Shown here: piece after piece, positions 33,101 to 44,640 of the stretch
How the letters are laid out: every line of letters starts with the position of its first letter
Numbering within the stretch: the first letter of the stretch is position 1
Origin: Aphanomyces cochlioides
Lineage: Eukaryota; Oomycota; Saprolegniomycetes; Saprolegniales; Verrucalvaceae
Reading direction: 5' to 3'
Assembly: GCA_019828595.1 (NCBI GenBank)
Contig: JAHQRK010000024.1
Span: forward strand, 992,001-1,056,000
Length of the DNA: 64,000 nt
Notes under the pieces: model-generated
Databases searched by the model: none
The model's input: only the letters and a program-made list of their open reading frames with translations
What the model was told of the DNA's origin: nothing
Translations under genes and position numbers: made by a program

Positions 33101-36100
33101 GTTGACATTCAATTAGATTTTGTATATTGTGGGTTCTGGGAGATGCGGGAATTCAACAAAACGGAAAATTCGCCAATTTTTTTTAAAAAGTCAAAATTAA
33201 AAAAAAATAGTTTGTCCATATTTTTATTAAGATTTTCCCGATTGTCTGTGTAAGAAACTTTTTGCAAAGATTTTTCACGTCAAACTTCACGCTCAAAGAA
33301 ACTAATGAAGATGCTGTCGGTTGCGATTAATTTTTGGCGAAGCTTATAGCTACAAGAATAGTCTACCAGTGAATTCAATAAAACCGAGGATTCAAATAGT
33401 TTGAATGTAGTTTTTTTGTTCGGAAAGTAAAAAAAACTTCAAAAAATTTCATCTTTGGTTTCAAAAAAACTAATCAAGATACAAAAAACTTCAAGTTTTT
33501 TTGGTTCTTCCTTTATAAAGTACTCCTGAATACGTTGTCATGAAAGAGCAAGTGTTGAATCGTTTGGGAAGTGTAGTTTTTTTTAAGCATTTTGCAAGTT
33601 TTTTGGGAAAGTACAAAAACTTGAAAGAAACCTCTACAAAAAACTTTGAAGAAACTTTGAAAACACTTTTATTAATTATCGATAATTTTAGTAAAAGTTC
33701 AGGAACTTTTTTTAATTTCGTGATTTCCCGCACATCCCTGCTTGAAATTTTCCCCATCGATTCATTCAATCGATCAGTCGAAATCGACCGGGCAATCGCC
33801 AGACATCTATAAAATAATATTCATATATTTGTTTTGGAAGTTTTCCAAAATTTGAAGACCACTGAAGACAGAGCAAGCATGAGAGAATGGAAGATGAGAG
33901 CAAGAAAGCATTGACAACCTCGTTGTGGCGATGCACCCACAGCAGCACGAGCAGATCAGCTGCTCACCATCAACCAGACGTGCTCGAACTCCCGTCAGAC
34001 ACTTGTCCCCAGAGCAATATAGTCCTCGTCCTGGTTTACCCGACGAGACATAACTTCACTTACACCATCCAAACAGGTACTCCAGTAGTGATAAACCCCC
34101 GCCAGCCCATGAACCAACAACTATAAGCCCAAAGAGCTTTTGGTCGTGCGGTTCTCTGAGCTCCAGTTTGTATGATAAACTTTTAAATTCGTTAATGAAA
34201 TTGTTCATTCTAAATATTCATTTTTAAGATGTATATAATTTGATGGGGTCCTTCAGACTGTATTCTCTTTTGACCAATGAAAATGCAGCGTCGATTCTTT
34301 GAACGGTTTGGATATCTCTCGAAAACCGACCGAATCGGGCAAATTTGGCCAGAACTGACAATACTATATTGCATTGTCTTCAGAATTTACAGTGTCGATT
34401 GCACTGGCATTTCTATTTTGTCCAATCCAAATTTATAGTAGTTTCAATTGGCTATATATATTGAGGCGTACATCAATGTTGTGCGAGTTGTCAGAGCCCT
34501 ATCATCTCACGCTCATGCTTGTCGAGCTACAACGAATTCTTACACGCCTGTGCTAGCAATAATGATGTCAACTGACCAAATAAATTAAGATGAATTTAAT
34601 CCTATTTCTCTGAGTTTAACCAACAACAGAGCGATTAGAGCATTTCTGAGGGGATGGACGAAGGGCGATAAAGCTATGCCATCACATACGACCTCGTGAT
34701 ACTCCGAAGTGTTTAAAATCCCGAAGAGATCATAAATCACACATTTAAGGAGACAAGATGATTCTTGATTCCTTAGTATCAGTCCTTTATTCGAGATTGC
34801 GTTCCTAACTAATACTAGTACTAGTACAAGTAACATGACCAGCACCAACTTTTCTACATGTATTGTGTCAGTTAAAATGCTGAAAATAGACATCTTTCTA
34901 TATGGCTAGCAATCAGCGTGTTGAGTTGTAGACTACGTATCGCCCCTCGACATGCAACGAGTTTACACGTGTGTGGTTTTTCATTCAACCTGATATGCAG
35001 TTGAACGTGAGTTTCGAATGATGTGGGAACTAATTTAAGTGTACTGCGATTCTAGCCTGCCTCTGTGACACTGAACACTGTTTCTTAGTTATGAGTGCCT
35101 GGTAAGGGAGTTTAGATTAGCTTTCAACTACGTTTTCCTTTGTGTAGCTCTGGGATAAATCTTTGGGCGGGTTTGTCTATTTTATAAGCATTTCATTGGA
35201 CAATCAATCCACAGTGCAAACTGCTCTGTGATTTCGATTGAGAGGTAAAGTCAAATCGTACAATACAAATTGCAAGTATAAATACAGAGAAAAAATATCA
35301 CTTTATTGATAAAAACAGTGATCTTTGCACTGTAACCCCCTTAATTTCAATATGTCGAGCACTGCAAAAGTTGATGAATGTCCTTTTCAGTGAAATGTGG
35401 ACTTTACAGGTCATTGGCCAAATCGCATATTAATTTAGTATGAAATATCGTATAGTATACAAAGTTAAGTACAATTTATTCCAGGCAATGGTACTGAGCT
35501 AAGTTCACTAACACCTGCATCCCAGAATACCATCATGCATGATTTCTACGCCCAATGCAACCTCGTTATAAAGTGTCAAGACGCCGCGCGGATCTTCCGC
35601 GAGTCAGCGTCCATCATGGCCTTTCCCCAAGTCATATAAGTAAGGTGATTTGATTGGTCAAAATATTGAAAATACTAATATATGATTGGTTAGTCGATTG
35701 TTAGTCGATTCTGGTCGATTCGATTCGACAGCCCAGTCCAATTTGGAATCGAATTGAGGTTGATTTTTGGTCATTTTGCCAGACAAATTGTGGCCCATGT
35801 TTCCCCATGTGGGGCAGTGAACCCATATGGCCACATCTCATCATGAAAATAGAGGTTACGAATACTGTATCGATAAATATCATTTTTTGGAAGGTTTATG
35901 TTGGTCTAGCCGCCGCTGCTGACGCGAAAAAGGTGAGCGCTGCCTCTATGTATCTGTCCTAATTCGACGCGTTGATTCAAAGTTAGCACACAATTCTGTT
36001 GTAGTCGTTACAGAGCATTTTATCGTTGTGGCTGGCCGTCCCAACGCCCACGACAATCTGAATAGACGGAAGACAAGTTGAATATGTGTCTGTGTTTGGC

Positions 36101-36190
36101 CATTAGAGTCTGCTTCAACTGAACAGGATTTGGGGTGTAAATGTGAAATGATGATTCAATGCATTCATTATCGAGATTAATCTAGTGTTT
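33101..36190. other. Gene-poor AT-rich region
   Basis: No coding sequence I can support. 33170-33720 has runs of A or T and repeated TTCAAAAAA/AAAACTT phrases, so ORFs there are low-complexity chance frames. Near 34805 is a short tandem TACTAG repeat. At 35640-35730 the phrase TGATTGGT / TTAGTCGATT is repeated. No tRNA, hairpin or known terminal repeat stood out. Confidence 0.5.
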
Positions 36191-36204
36191 AACTGGCTGA
36201 TTTC

Positions 36205-36850
36205 TTACACGCACTAGTGCTACACATGCACTTGAAATCGATGGCGGAGTCCCACCAGTTACAGTCGAATGTAATTTCTTCATGAATAGCGATTTCTTGA
36301 ATGACTCTTATTGCGGCTCGTTTCTCACCATCCTTGTTCCAAACTTCAAAGCGCGGGTTGAGGTCGCAGTAATGAATCTTGCCAAGTTGTCGAACTTGGT
36401 CGCATCAATGAATCGCTTACTCGACAGCTCCAAAATGTAAAAAGACGTTGCTCCATCGTCAATCCTTGCGTTCAAATGACTTTCACACTCAACGTCGTCG
36501 ATTACTTCTCCAACGTTTTTGATGACAAAGGTTCCAAGAGACCACATGCCTCATGCAAGCCAACCCCAAGACTGCACGTAAAGATTTCCACTGGTGCTCC
36601 GCGCGTTGCATTGTTGAAACTTCGTTTCGACACAGTTCACGCGAGTAGCACGTATCGGGACAAACGACATACTCGCGTACATTCGCACTTGTAAGGCTAT
36701 CACATTGCGGTAGGCTATACCTGTTGTTCATAGTCCAACATTCGCAAGGCCTGTTGGGCCGAATGCGCGGTCGAGCGCATAAGCTTCTGTCAGCAGCAAT
36801 CGCATCATCATTGTAAACATGGTTGGTGACTTCGATAAACAAAGCCATGG
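36205..36850 (-). pseudogene. SET-domain histone lysine methyltransferase, decayed
   Basis: Reading the minus strand from about 36600: SWGWLA (cf. GWGLRA of SET domains), a stop, then GTFVIKNVGEVIDDVEC, FYILELSSKRFIDATKFDN and LARFI. After a frame change at about 36385 it continues HYCDLNPRFEVWNKDGEKR and IHEEITFDCNW, then a Cys-rich end (CMCSTSAC). These are the SET motifs in order (G-W-G-L, V-G-E-V-I, I-D-A, N-x-A-R-F-I-N-H-x-C, G-E-E-L-T-F-D-Y) plus post-SET. A Cys-rich segment upstream (CPDTCYSRELCRN) may be an AWS remnant. That layout is the Set2/NSD/Ash1 group of H3K36-type enzymes. Frameshifts and a stop show it is dead. Confidence 0.7.
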
Positions 36851-38233
36851 CTTGAACTAAACCATCTTGAGAATCGTCGTGAACTTCGTGGACTTCAACT
36901 TGATGGGCTCAACCAAATCCATTGGGCTCATCATCGCGAGGCAAAACCTCATTCCAAGTGTTTCGATTAGCCAAGTCATTAGATGACCCGACCATGCGAT
37001 CGTTTAGAGAGCAATCTCTGACCTTCCTGAGCGCCCATTTTCGCTTTGCTTGAATTGTTTTCGTCTTAAAGCCTTCAGTATCATCATCCATCACAGCAAT
37101 TAACTGCGATGTGGTGATATTATACAGTCAGTATAACGGCTTCATTCTAGAACAGAAAATACACCGATGCAGACTATTGGAAGGATATATTTCTCTCGAT
37201 ATGAAACACTCTTGTAGAGATGTCACCAAGATGCTGACTCTCCGTCAAGCTTCTTGTTTAGCATTGCTCACAGCATGCTCCTTGGTGACTATATCAATTC
37301 GATTGAAGTTTGCTTTAGCAATAAAATGCTTTGTGAACGTAATAAAGTTGTCCATAGCCATAAATGATGCTTGACGTACCACCGACTTAGGAGTGGAGTT
37401 GAATACTTCACACATGACTGTGCTAACGTCTCACAATATTGGGAAGTTGTCTACTTTGTACGCGGACGAGCAATTGACATAATTGGAATAGTGCAAACGA
37501 TCCACCAGAAACCAAACATTCCGAAAGCGCCAGGGCTCTCGTCTCAAACAGTAGGTATGCAAATGGCAAGCGTTGTCCATTATCACAATCCTTGTTGCCT
37601 CGGGATTTGTCCATCGTTGGCACAATATGGTGAAGGGATGCATCGGAGATTCGTCATCGTGTAGTACCGAAAAGCCCAGACATATACCATGGGGACAACA
37701 AAAGTGAAAAATGCCTGGCATCTTAAAGCAGGAGGAGCTGCTCGGGGCGTTCTTTGTACACACTGAATCGGCTTTCAGATGACCGGATGGATAAACTCGT
37801 AGTCGTCTCCGCACTTCCGCCCCAGGGAACCACTCGTGCAAAACGTCATCAGTAAAAATTGCGTTTAAAATTTCATCAGGTGTATCATTCTTCTCATCGT
37901 CAGGCCAAGCATCAAGATACGCGCAAAATTCGACAGCCAGTTCAGTTAGTATTGGTACAAGTTGTGTCCACAAGCCATTGTGCGGCTCCATGTCTAAGTT
38001 GCTTGCTCTGAGAGCCGATGCCAGCGACGGTAATTTCGACTGAAGAAGTTTGAGAGTCGTTTCTTTCTCTACTTGTAAAGTAAGCACTCTTTGGCGTTCA
38101 TCTCAAAGTCTCAGTAGAACTGGCCCAATTATGTGAGCATCTCGTAGCAAGCCATTTGGTATTGGAGTTTGTTTTGCTAAATTGCCAAGGAACTCGCGCC
38201 AGTGAGGAGCGCAGAGTCTAAGTTACCGCAATA

Positions 38234-38270
38234 GGGGTTTCAATGTAAAAGATGAAGGGTGAAGGGTGGA
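38234..38270 (+). repeat. Harbinger left terminal inverted repeat
   Basis: 37 bp, exact reverse complement of 41008-41044. Internally it contains GATGAAGGGTGAAGGGTGGA. Confidence 0.9.
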
Positions 38271-38635
38271 AATTTTGACGGTTTGTAACGATTAATTTCT
38301 TGCCAATCATAATGCGTCCTCGCCATCTCGACCACAGTTTGAACCCTCTACGTTTGGTGGTGAGGATCAAGAAGACTGCAAGACTTAATCCGTGATGGTC
38401 AGGTTCTCTGAGCGGCAACAGCTAATCAAGAACCTCGAATTTCTGCTAATGCTGTTGTTTACGTCCACCAAGTTTAGTTGGTTTCCGGCCTGACGATGCA
38501 ACTACAATTGATTTTTCTGGTGCACCTGTGCTGTATGCTCTTTTATCCTTTTGTGGAGTGAAGCTGGACGATGCGTCTGTTTTGTTAAAGGGACAAATAG
38601 ACGTGAATATCATTGCTGGTGTATATTGTAGCGTC

Positions 38636-39754
38636 ATGTCTTCACGATATTTGGCACATCGAAATTATGGTCTCCCACGACATGCCTCTCCCTTTGAATT
38701 TATATGTGGTTTGGACGAGAAACGTTTTCGCCAAGAAGTTAGATTGCCCAAGCCTCTATTCTTACGAATAGCATCTCTTATTCATTCTCACCCTGTCTTT
38801 CATTCTAAAAGCAACTTCCATCAAGCTCGAATTGAAGACCAATTGATAGTGTTCTTGTCCAAACTTGGTCGATATGGAAATGGGGGGAGTGTGGGCATAT
38901 TATCACGTTATTTTAGCATATCTAAGGGTTGTGTTGACATGTTTGTGAAGCGTTGTATTGTCGCCATTTTGTCGTTGGAAAAGTTTGTAGTCATTTGGCC
39001 CGATAAACCCAATCGTCAGAAAATCAGCCAAAGAGTGTTTGTCAATCATGGATTAAAGAATTGCGTCGGATTTGTGGATGGTACTCTGTTTCCTGTTTAT
39101 GCCAAGCCATCGAGGAATGGAGAGGATTTCTATTCTAGAAAAGGTTACTATGGCATGGCTGGAATGATTGCATGCGATGACACAATGAAAATAATTCATC
39201 TGGATGTTGGATGGCCTGGTTGTGCAAATGATAAACGAGTGTGGAACAGCAGTGTATTCATGAAACACCCTACTAAGTATTTTTCCCGCTACGAGTACTT
39301 GCTTGCTGACAGTGGTTATTCTAACCAAGCTCATTTGTTGGCATGCTATAGAAAATCACGTGGATTTGGCTTAAGTGGTCGACAACAGCTATTCAATAAA
39401 TTAGTTGCCAAGTGTCGATACGTCAATGAACATTGTATTGGCCTTCTCAAAGGGCGTTTTCAATCCCTTCGTGGGATGCGAATGGATATCTCGACAAAGA
39501 AAGGGGCTATGAAAATGACATTTTTCTTACGCTGTGCTGCTATTCTACACAATTTATTGTTGAGTGACGTGGATGACTGGGACACTGCTCTCTATGACTT
39601 TGACGAGACAGCAGAGTTTGATGCAACAGTAAGTGCTAACGAAGAAACAAATCAAGAAGCAAATATCGTCACTCAAGATATGAATGAAATTCGGGAGAAT
39701 ATTTCAATTCAAATTTGGGAAAATGTTCGAAACTCAATTGAATTAGAGATTTAA
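38636..39754 (+). CDS. Harbinger transposase (DDE_Tnp_4)
   Basis: An ATG at 38636 gives 372 residues; the frame stays open upstream to 38528, so a spliced 5' end is possible. A helix-turn-helix-like N-terminus (IEDQLIVFLSKLGRYGNGGS, LSRYFSISKGCVDMFVKRC) precedes the catalytic core: CVGFVDGTLFPVY (first Asp), GWPGCANDKRVW (second Asp) and RYVNEHCIGLLKGRFQSL (Glu). YSRKGYYGMAGMIACDD is the usual strand between the first two. All three acidic residues are present and no stop interrupts the frame, so it may be functional. It is the catalytic half of the two-gene PIF/Harbinger system. Confidence 0.9.
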   Translation: MSSRYLAHRNYGLPRHASPFEFICGLDEKRFRQEVRLPKPLFLRIASLIHSHPVFHSKSNFHQARIEDQLIVFLSKLGRYGNGGSVGILSRYFSISKGCVDMFVKRCIVAILSLEKFVVIWPDKPNRQKISQRVFVNHGLKNCVGFVDGTLFPVYAKPSRNGEDFYSRKGYYGMAGMIACDDTMKIIHLDVGWPGCANDKRVWNSSVFMKHPTKYFSRYEYLLADSGYSNQAHLLACYRKSRGFGLSGRQQLFNKLVAKCRYVNEHCIGLLKGRFQSLRGMRMDISTKKGAMKMTFFLRCAAILHNLLLSDVDDWDTALYDFDETAEFDATVSANEETNQEANIVTQDMNEIRENISIQIWENVRNSIELEI

Positions 39755-39779
39755 AAATTCCTAATTAAAGCTTAGCGAA

Positions 39780-40915
39780 TTCTTCTTTGACGTATTCCAT
39801 TATCTCTTCTTTGGGATACGACAAACTTGCCATTAACTTTGCTTCCTCCATAATTGTGAATGACGCAATGCCCTGGTTTTCAAATGAATTTCTTTTTCTT
39901 GTGTGTTCGAGAACCAGTTTGTCGTGCATTTTTTGTACTCAAATTCTCGTGTACGATCAAGACTCAGCTGCTCAGAGAATCTTTCGTGCGATGCTGCCTG
40001 AGCCTTTATTCCTTGCAAAATGGTGTCTGCATAATTGGCAGACTTTTTGCCAGTATCAAGCTTTAATTTTTTTTCAAAGCGCTGAGCGACAGTGTGCTTT
40101 CTGCTGGACGTTTCCCTTGCCCAACAGCTGCAGGAGGAGAGCCTGGGACATATTCTTGAGTGCTTGTCGTCAAAGCTTCATCAACACCTATCTCTAAAAT
40201 GTAGAGTTAATATATCTAAATACATGAAAAGTATATATTTAATACCGTCTTCGGACAAACTTTTGAGTACATCCAAGCTAACACTGTCGTTGGACTCATT
40301 TGTCGATAAAAACACGGGCATCGTGGAGATTCTATCTCCCATAACTTCGTCCAAGATGTCCCAATACTTGCAAATTTTGTAACACTTGTCCTAAATGGAA
40401 ATATTAGAAATTAAAGTGTATATCTTAATAACCTTTATAGTTTGAGCTTCCTTGATGTATTGAGGGTCGTCTTTTGCAATAGAACGCTCCTCCAGAGCGC
40501 TCAAAATCCCCTCACCAGTGTGGTTCATGAAGTCCTTTGCTTTCGTGTAAGAATCAGTGAGCTCTTGGAGCTTGCACTTGACGCTGTCGGTGTTTCGTAT
40601 GAGGTTGTGCTCTCGTAGAAGCATCTGAGAAAACTCCGATGCTAAACTCAGTCTGTTCAAACCGTCCTTGGTTCGCGTTCCACCTCGCCAACGCGTGTAG
40701 TTTACATACTCTCTCCCGTCATGAACCGAAATCCAATCACATAGGACCTGTATAGATGACTTGCCACAGTAACATGATGCCTTGGAGCATGCATCCTTGT
40801 GCCAGAACACGACAGAGGCCTTCATCAATGATAGACGAATGCGAAACCACAAAGAATACCTCTTTAAGTTTATAAAATTCATCTCGATCGTCACCATCCA
40901 CCTCCATCACCAAAT
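39780..40915 (-). CDS. Harbinger Myb/SANT-like DNA-binding protein
   Basis: The minus strand carries DWISVHDGREYVNYTRWRGG, LASEFSQMLLREHNLI, KCKLQELTDSYTKAKDFM and TGEGI, the Myb/SANT-like trihelix module that partners Harbinger transposases and is abundant in oomycetes. Two likely introns (about 40390-40432 and 40198-40250) join it to YWDILDEVMGDR..., then a Pro/Ser-rich segment ending SLSALKK, and a last exon with QAASHERFSEQLSLDRTREF. Exon ends were placed by eye and the start (40897 or 40915) is uncertain. Its product would bring the transposase to the terminal repeats (known for this superfamily). Confidence 0.7.
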
Positions 40916-41044
40916 TTCGTGATGAAGGGTGGAGATGAAGGGTGGAGATGAAGGGTGAAGACGACATTTTATTTCAGCCAATAGGAGCTTACGAATATTT
41001 TCCCATCTCCACCCTTCACCCTTCATCTTTTACATTGAAACCCC
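40915..41044 (-). repeat. Harbinger right terminal inverted repeat and subterminal tandem units
   Basis: The terminal 37 bp is 41008-41044. Just inside, at 40919-40965, GATGAAGGGTGGA is repeated three times in tandem in the opposite sense, probably transposase-binding sites. Confidence 0.85.
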
Positions 41045-42711
41045 CTAATAAGGGCAATTGAATCCCTTGACGAGGTCTCCATTGAGTCTATAATACAGTA
41101 TCAGGCATACTAGACTAAAACCATATTCTCACGCTTGAAGCACGACCCAACAAGACTTTATATATACTGCTCGACTACATATGCGATATCCATGCGATTC
41201 ATGCATACTCTCCAGAACCCTAAAAGAGGATGACAGTGGCGTAGCTCCTTGAATCATGCTCAAACGAATAAAATTCATTAAATCCATATCCAAAAGAATG
41301 TGTAGTCCAGTGCAAAGGAATCCATGATACATGCCATCATAATTAAGAGTGTTCTTGCAAATCTCATTTGAACATGGATACTCTGGGAGTTGAACTTGGT
41401 GTGAGCCCAAAATTCCATACACTGTTCCTGTAATGTAATTGCTTGGTCGCCGAAGACAAAACGCCGAGCCACATACACAAGAGTCGTTTGACAACTGAAT
41501 AAGTTTGTGCTTCTCAGGGTCATATTCAAACAATGTTTCAAAGCCTCGTCGTATTCGAATTTGTTTTTGATCGTCTAAACCAACTGGAAAGGTAACATGT
41601 GGCGGTTCCCACGCAGAGGTACTTGTCGATTCTTCTTCGTTTCGAAGCCACTCGAAATCAAACTCGTAAAAGCAATTCATGCCATCGTGGAACTGATGAC
41701 AACTTTGTTTATGAAAACAAACGTTTGTATTGTGACAGGATAACTTTCCCAGTCATTTTCGCTGCGCATAACCATCACAGCTCTATCTAACGGATTGGTA
41801 ATACCAACTACTGAAGCGTACAAGTTCGTGGGTTTTTCACGTTGTGTGATACCAAAAATTGCAACGGGGGGAACGTCCTCAACTGAAGAGTTATTTGAGC
41901 CGCGTAGCGAAGGAGGTAAGTTTACAGAATGAAACTCATAAATGCTAACGTGTTCGCAAGTTTCATCGCATTGTGCAGAAAAGTCAGCGAAAGGCCTTTC
42001 AGAGACCGAAACATTTCCAGCAATAATTTCTTCAAGCAAACCGTTTCTTGTCGTTTTACATGTTGAGTCATACCAATTTTTGCAGAGAATCACTGAATCC
42101 AATGTCCAAAACAATAAGGTGGGTGCTGGAGCAATCAAAAACCAATTCAGTCATATCGTTTCGCGCCGTTGGCAAACAGTAAGCCCTCCCTGGAAAAATT
42201 GTCACCAGCATATCAAGAGCAAGAAGGAGGTTTGCATATCTTGTTGAGTAATTGACAGTAAAGGCATTTGTGACTGACTCGTGATTTTCTTCGTTCACAA
42301 TTGGTTGTTCGTAGAGACTGTTGTGTACAGTGCGTGTGTGCACATTGTCATTTTCACAAAGTGAGCTATCACCACATTCGACAAAATATTCGTCTTTATT
42401 TGCAAAGCTGTGTGTGGAGTTTGTTTGATCCCCATGTTCGCCCCAGATTGTCTTCCCGCTCAAAATTCTTGAGAGAGTGCTTTGATCGTTCCCGCAACGA
42501 ACGAAGCTCGGGCATTGCTCCGAAACCGGTTTCGTTTATAGTTTGAATGAGATGGACAAAGGCACTCGCACATGCGACATAGCCTGTTGGGACACCTTTG
42601 CAAAGGTCTACGAATCTCGCACGAGACACACACTTTCTGTCGCCTTGGCATTTATCAAATTTATCCGTTACGCGTTCGGTTTCTCGGATATATTAGACCC
42701 GCTTCTTACGT

Positions 42712-42772
42712 TCACCCTTGTTGTCTCCAGTTGTCCCCAGTTGTCTCGAATTGTCTCCAGTTGTCCCCAGCA
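42712..42772. repeat. Short tandem repeat, about 10 bp unit
   Basis: TTGTCTCCAG / TTGTCCCCAG / TTGTCTCGAA alternates about six times. Unit variation suggests an old minisatellite. Confidence 0.75.
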
Positions 42773-42779
42773 TGTTTTG

Positions 42780-43300
42780 CAAGCTTCACTGTTTTGGTCT
42801 TCTCAAACTCTTCATATCTTTGAAGAGCCATGGCAGGATGTTTTCGATGCTACATTTCCTCTATGACGCAAATGTTCAAAGTTTGCTGTGGGCAAAGAAT
42901 GCCAATGTGAATACTTGCTTTAAATCTACAGGATCGGTTGAAGTCAGATATGTTGATGGACATACAAGCCACACTTGATGCCCAACTTGATGATACATGA
43001 ACCATTTTCACATCAGGGATCTAGTCCTACAGAATTGTATTTGTTGTCCTAGATGATGAGGGCTGTACATGGATAAAGCAGGCAACACAGGAACAGAACA
43101 ACTTGTATTGCCACCTCCACAGCTTGTGAAAACGCCACAGATTGATGATATGGCTCAATGGGCAGACCATGAGCCTGTGGTCGAGTGTCGAGTTGCTTGA
43201 ACCTATGGTCGCATCATTCGTCATGGTATAAATGAAAGACCATATACCAGAAACACAATCCAGGATTGAAAGCATTCAAACTTCCATCCATTGCCCTGTT
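42780..43300. other. No gene recognised
   Basis: Short frames only; nothing resembles a known protein. Confidence 0.4.
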
Positions 43301-44640
43301 ATGGCCGCTTGAACTTTCTTCACAAAGTCTCAGTGCCAAACACGGCATACACAGTCTTCAAGGTCAGAGCAATTTTGTCATTCCTCAATTATAACCAATG
43401 AAATACATGTCGGATAAAAGTGTCGCGTCGTGCATTTTATCTGTACATAAATTATTCTTAGAATATCTAAGTTTCTTATTACATTTTTCGCATCTTCTTC
43501 TTCATCTACGAATTTGCCAACACAAGCATTACCTACTATATAAATTTATTTGTTTTGATATTTTTTATAAATCATGGATTTCTAATACATTGAAAACATG
43601 AACAATGCATTTTTGGCTCTGGCATTTGCTCATCTTCTTTTTTTATCATTAACCAATAGTTATAATGTCTATTATGAGGTGATAATGTTTTTTCACTCTT
43701 ATTACCACTTAATATGTTTTGCCTTGATGTATTTATGGTATCATATACTGGAATAATATATAAATTCTTTAGTGTCTGATAGTTCATTTTAAATTTGTTT
43801 TAAATGAGTTTTCTTCTTAAAACTTTCTTGAATATTGTCTCGTATTTTATCCAAACATTCAAAATCATTTAAAATGTTTAATATTTCTTCTCTTTCATTA
43901 TGATAATAGCAATCTTTTTTACACATGTCCTATATATACTTATTGTTTTCATTTTTAATACATAAATATTTATGTACGATTTTTAATTTACATTTAAATA
44001 TAAAATAGTTGTTACTATAGATAATAGGTTGATAAAAAATTTGTGCTAAAAAGGTTTTGTAAGTGATTAATAAATTGTGATTAATAAATTGTGATTGTTA
44101 GTATATTCATTTAGATATCATATCTTTAAATAAAAAATAAATATTATGAGCTTATTCACATTAAAAATTTTGATTTATGTAAATTAATTTCAGTTTATCA
44201 TTAGGATAATCGTGATGATTGGATTATGATAGGAATGATTCTTAAATCTATAGCTTCTGATATTGGATAAGATATTTGAATGAATTAAGCAAACAATCTG
44301 AAAAATATAAAACAATGAATTAGGATATATGATTAAAGAGTATATCAAGTTTAAAAAAACACTCGATTGACACTTTATTTCAATATTGTGATAAAAATTT
44401 ATTAAATGAACGGTTGGATGAATATACTGAATATTATAAAAGAAACGAAGATATTAAAACCGAATTATTAAATCGTTTTGATACTGACGATTAATTTGAT
44501 TTTATTGATTTCAAAAAAAAAATTAGAACTACTTTTTAAAATAAAAATCATTGTTTAGATTATATAAGTGAAAATTTATATAAAGTGTGTGTTATTGTAG
44601 GTAACAACATTATTACTAAAATGCCACGTAAACAGATACT
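43300..44640. other. AT-rich block, possible relic of the AT-rich element at the right edge
   Basis: Composition falls abruptly to well over 70% A+T. Short in-frame stretches look like decayed coding sequence with heavy Asn/Lys/Ile use, e.g. at 44365-44494 the frame SIDTLFQYCDKNLLNER, then EYYKRNEDIKTELL, ending in TAA. Composition and codon style match the polymerase element that begins at 61.33 kb, not the neighbouring DNA. The block ends near 44640 at a GC-richer stretch (GGCCAGGGCTACGCCCC). Confidence 0.45.

Larger units (their letters stand above)
38234..41044 (+). mobile_element. PIF/Harbinger DNA transposon, 2.8 kb
   Basis: Perfect 37 bp terminal inverted repeats (38234-38270 and 41008-41044) begin GGGGTTTCAATGTAAAAGA. 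It has the two expected genes in convergent orientation: a DDE transposase (+) and a Myb/SANT-like DNA-binding protein (-). Both look open. It sits inside the KDZ-like gene. The flanking bases (ATA on the left, CTA/TAA on the right) do not give a clean 3 bp target duplication. Confidence 0.88.
37110..42651 (-). pseudogene. KDZ/HMGXB3-type transposase gene, interrupted by a Harbinger element
   Basis: On the minus strand, 42651-41046 and 38233-37110 form one gene once the Harbinger insert is removed. The start has a Cys-rich finger (VCVSCEIRR, CPNRLCRMCECLCPSH). The middle (41129-41680) has CVCGSAFCLRRPS, then GTVYGILGSHQV, PCSNEICKNTL and GMYHGFLCT. The distal part has MPGIFHFCCPHGICLGF, IVIMDNACHLHTYCL, REPWRF, FLVDRLHYSNYVNCS and a terminal EVFNST...SFMAMDNF. 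The D-N-A-C, L-V-D-R-x-H and C-S-x-x-Y block is the catalytic-core pattern I associate with KDZ-like transposases; the exact clade is uncertain. Frame changes and stops occur outside the insert as well. Confidence 0.55.

Noticed and set aside
33490..33812. Open frames on both strands in the AT-rich stretch
   Set aside because: Low-complexity A/T runs with repeated AAAACTT phrases; no protein-like pattern.
38231..41047. A 3 bp target duplication for the Harbinger element
   Set aside because: Flanks ATA and CTA/TAA do not match cleanly, so no target duplication is claimed.
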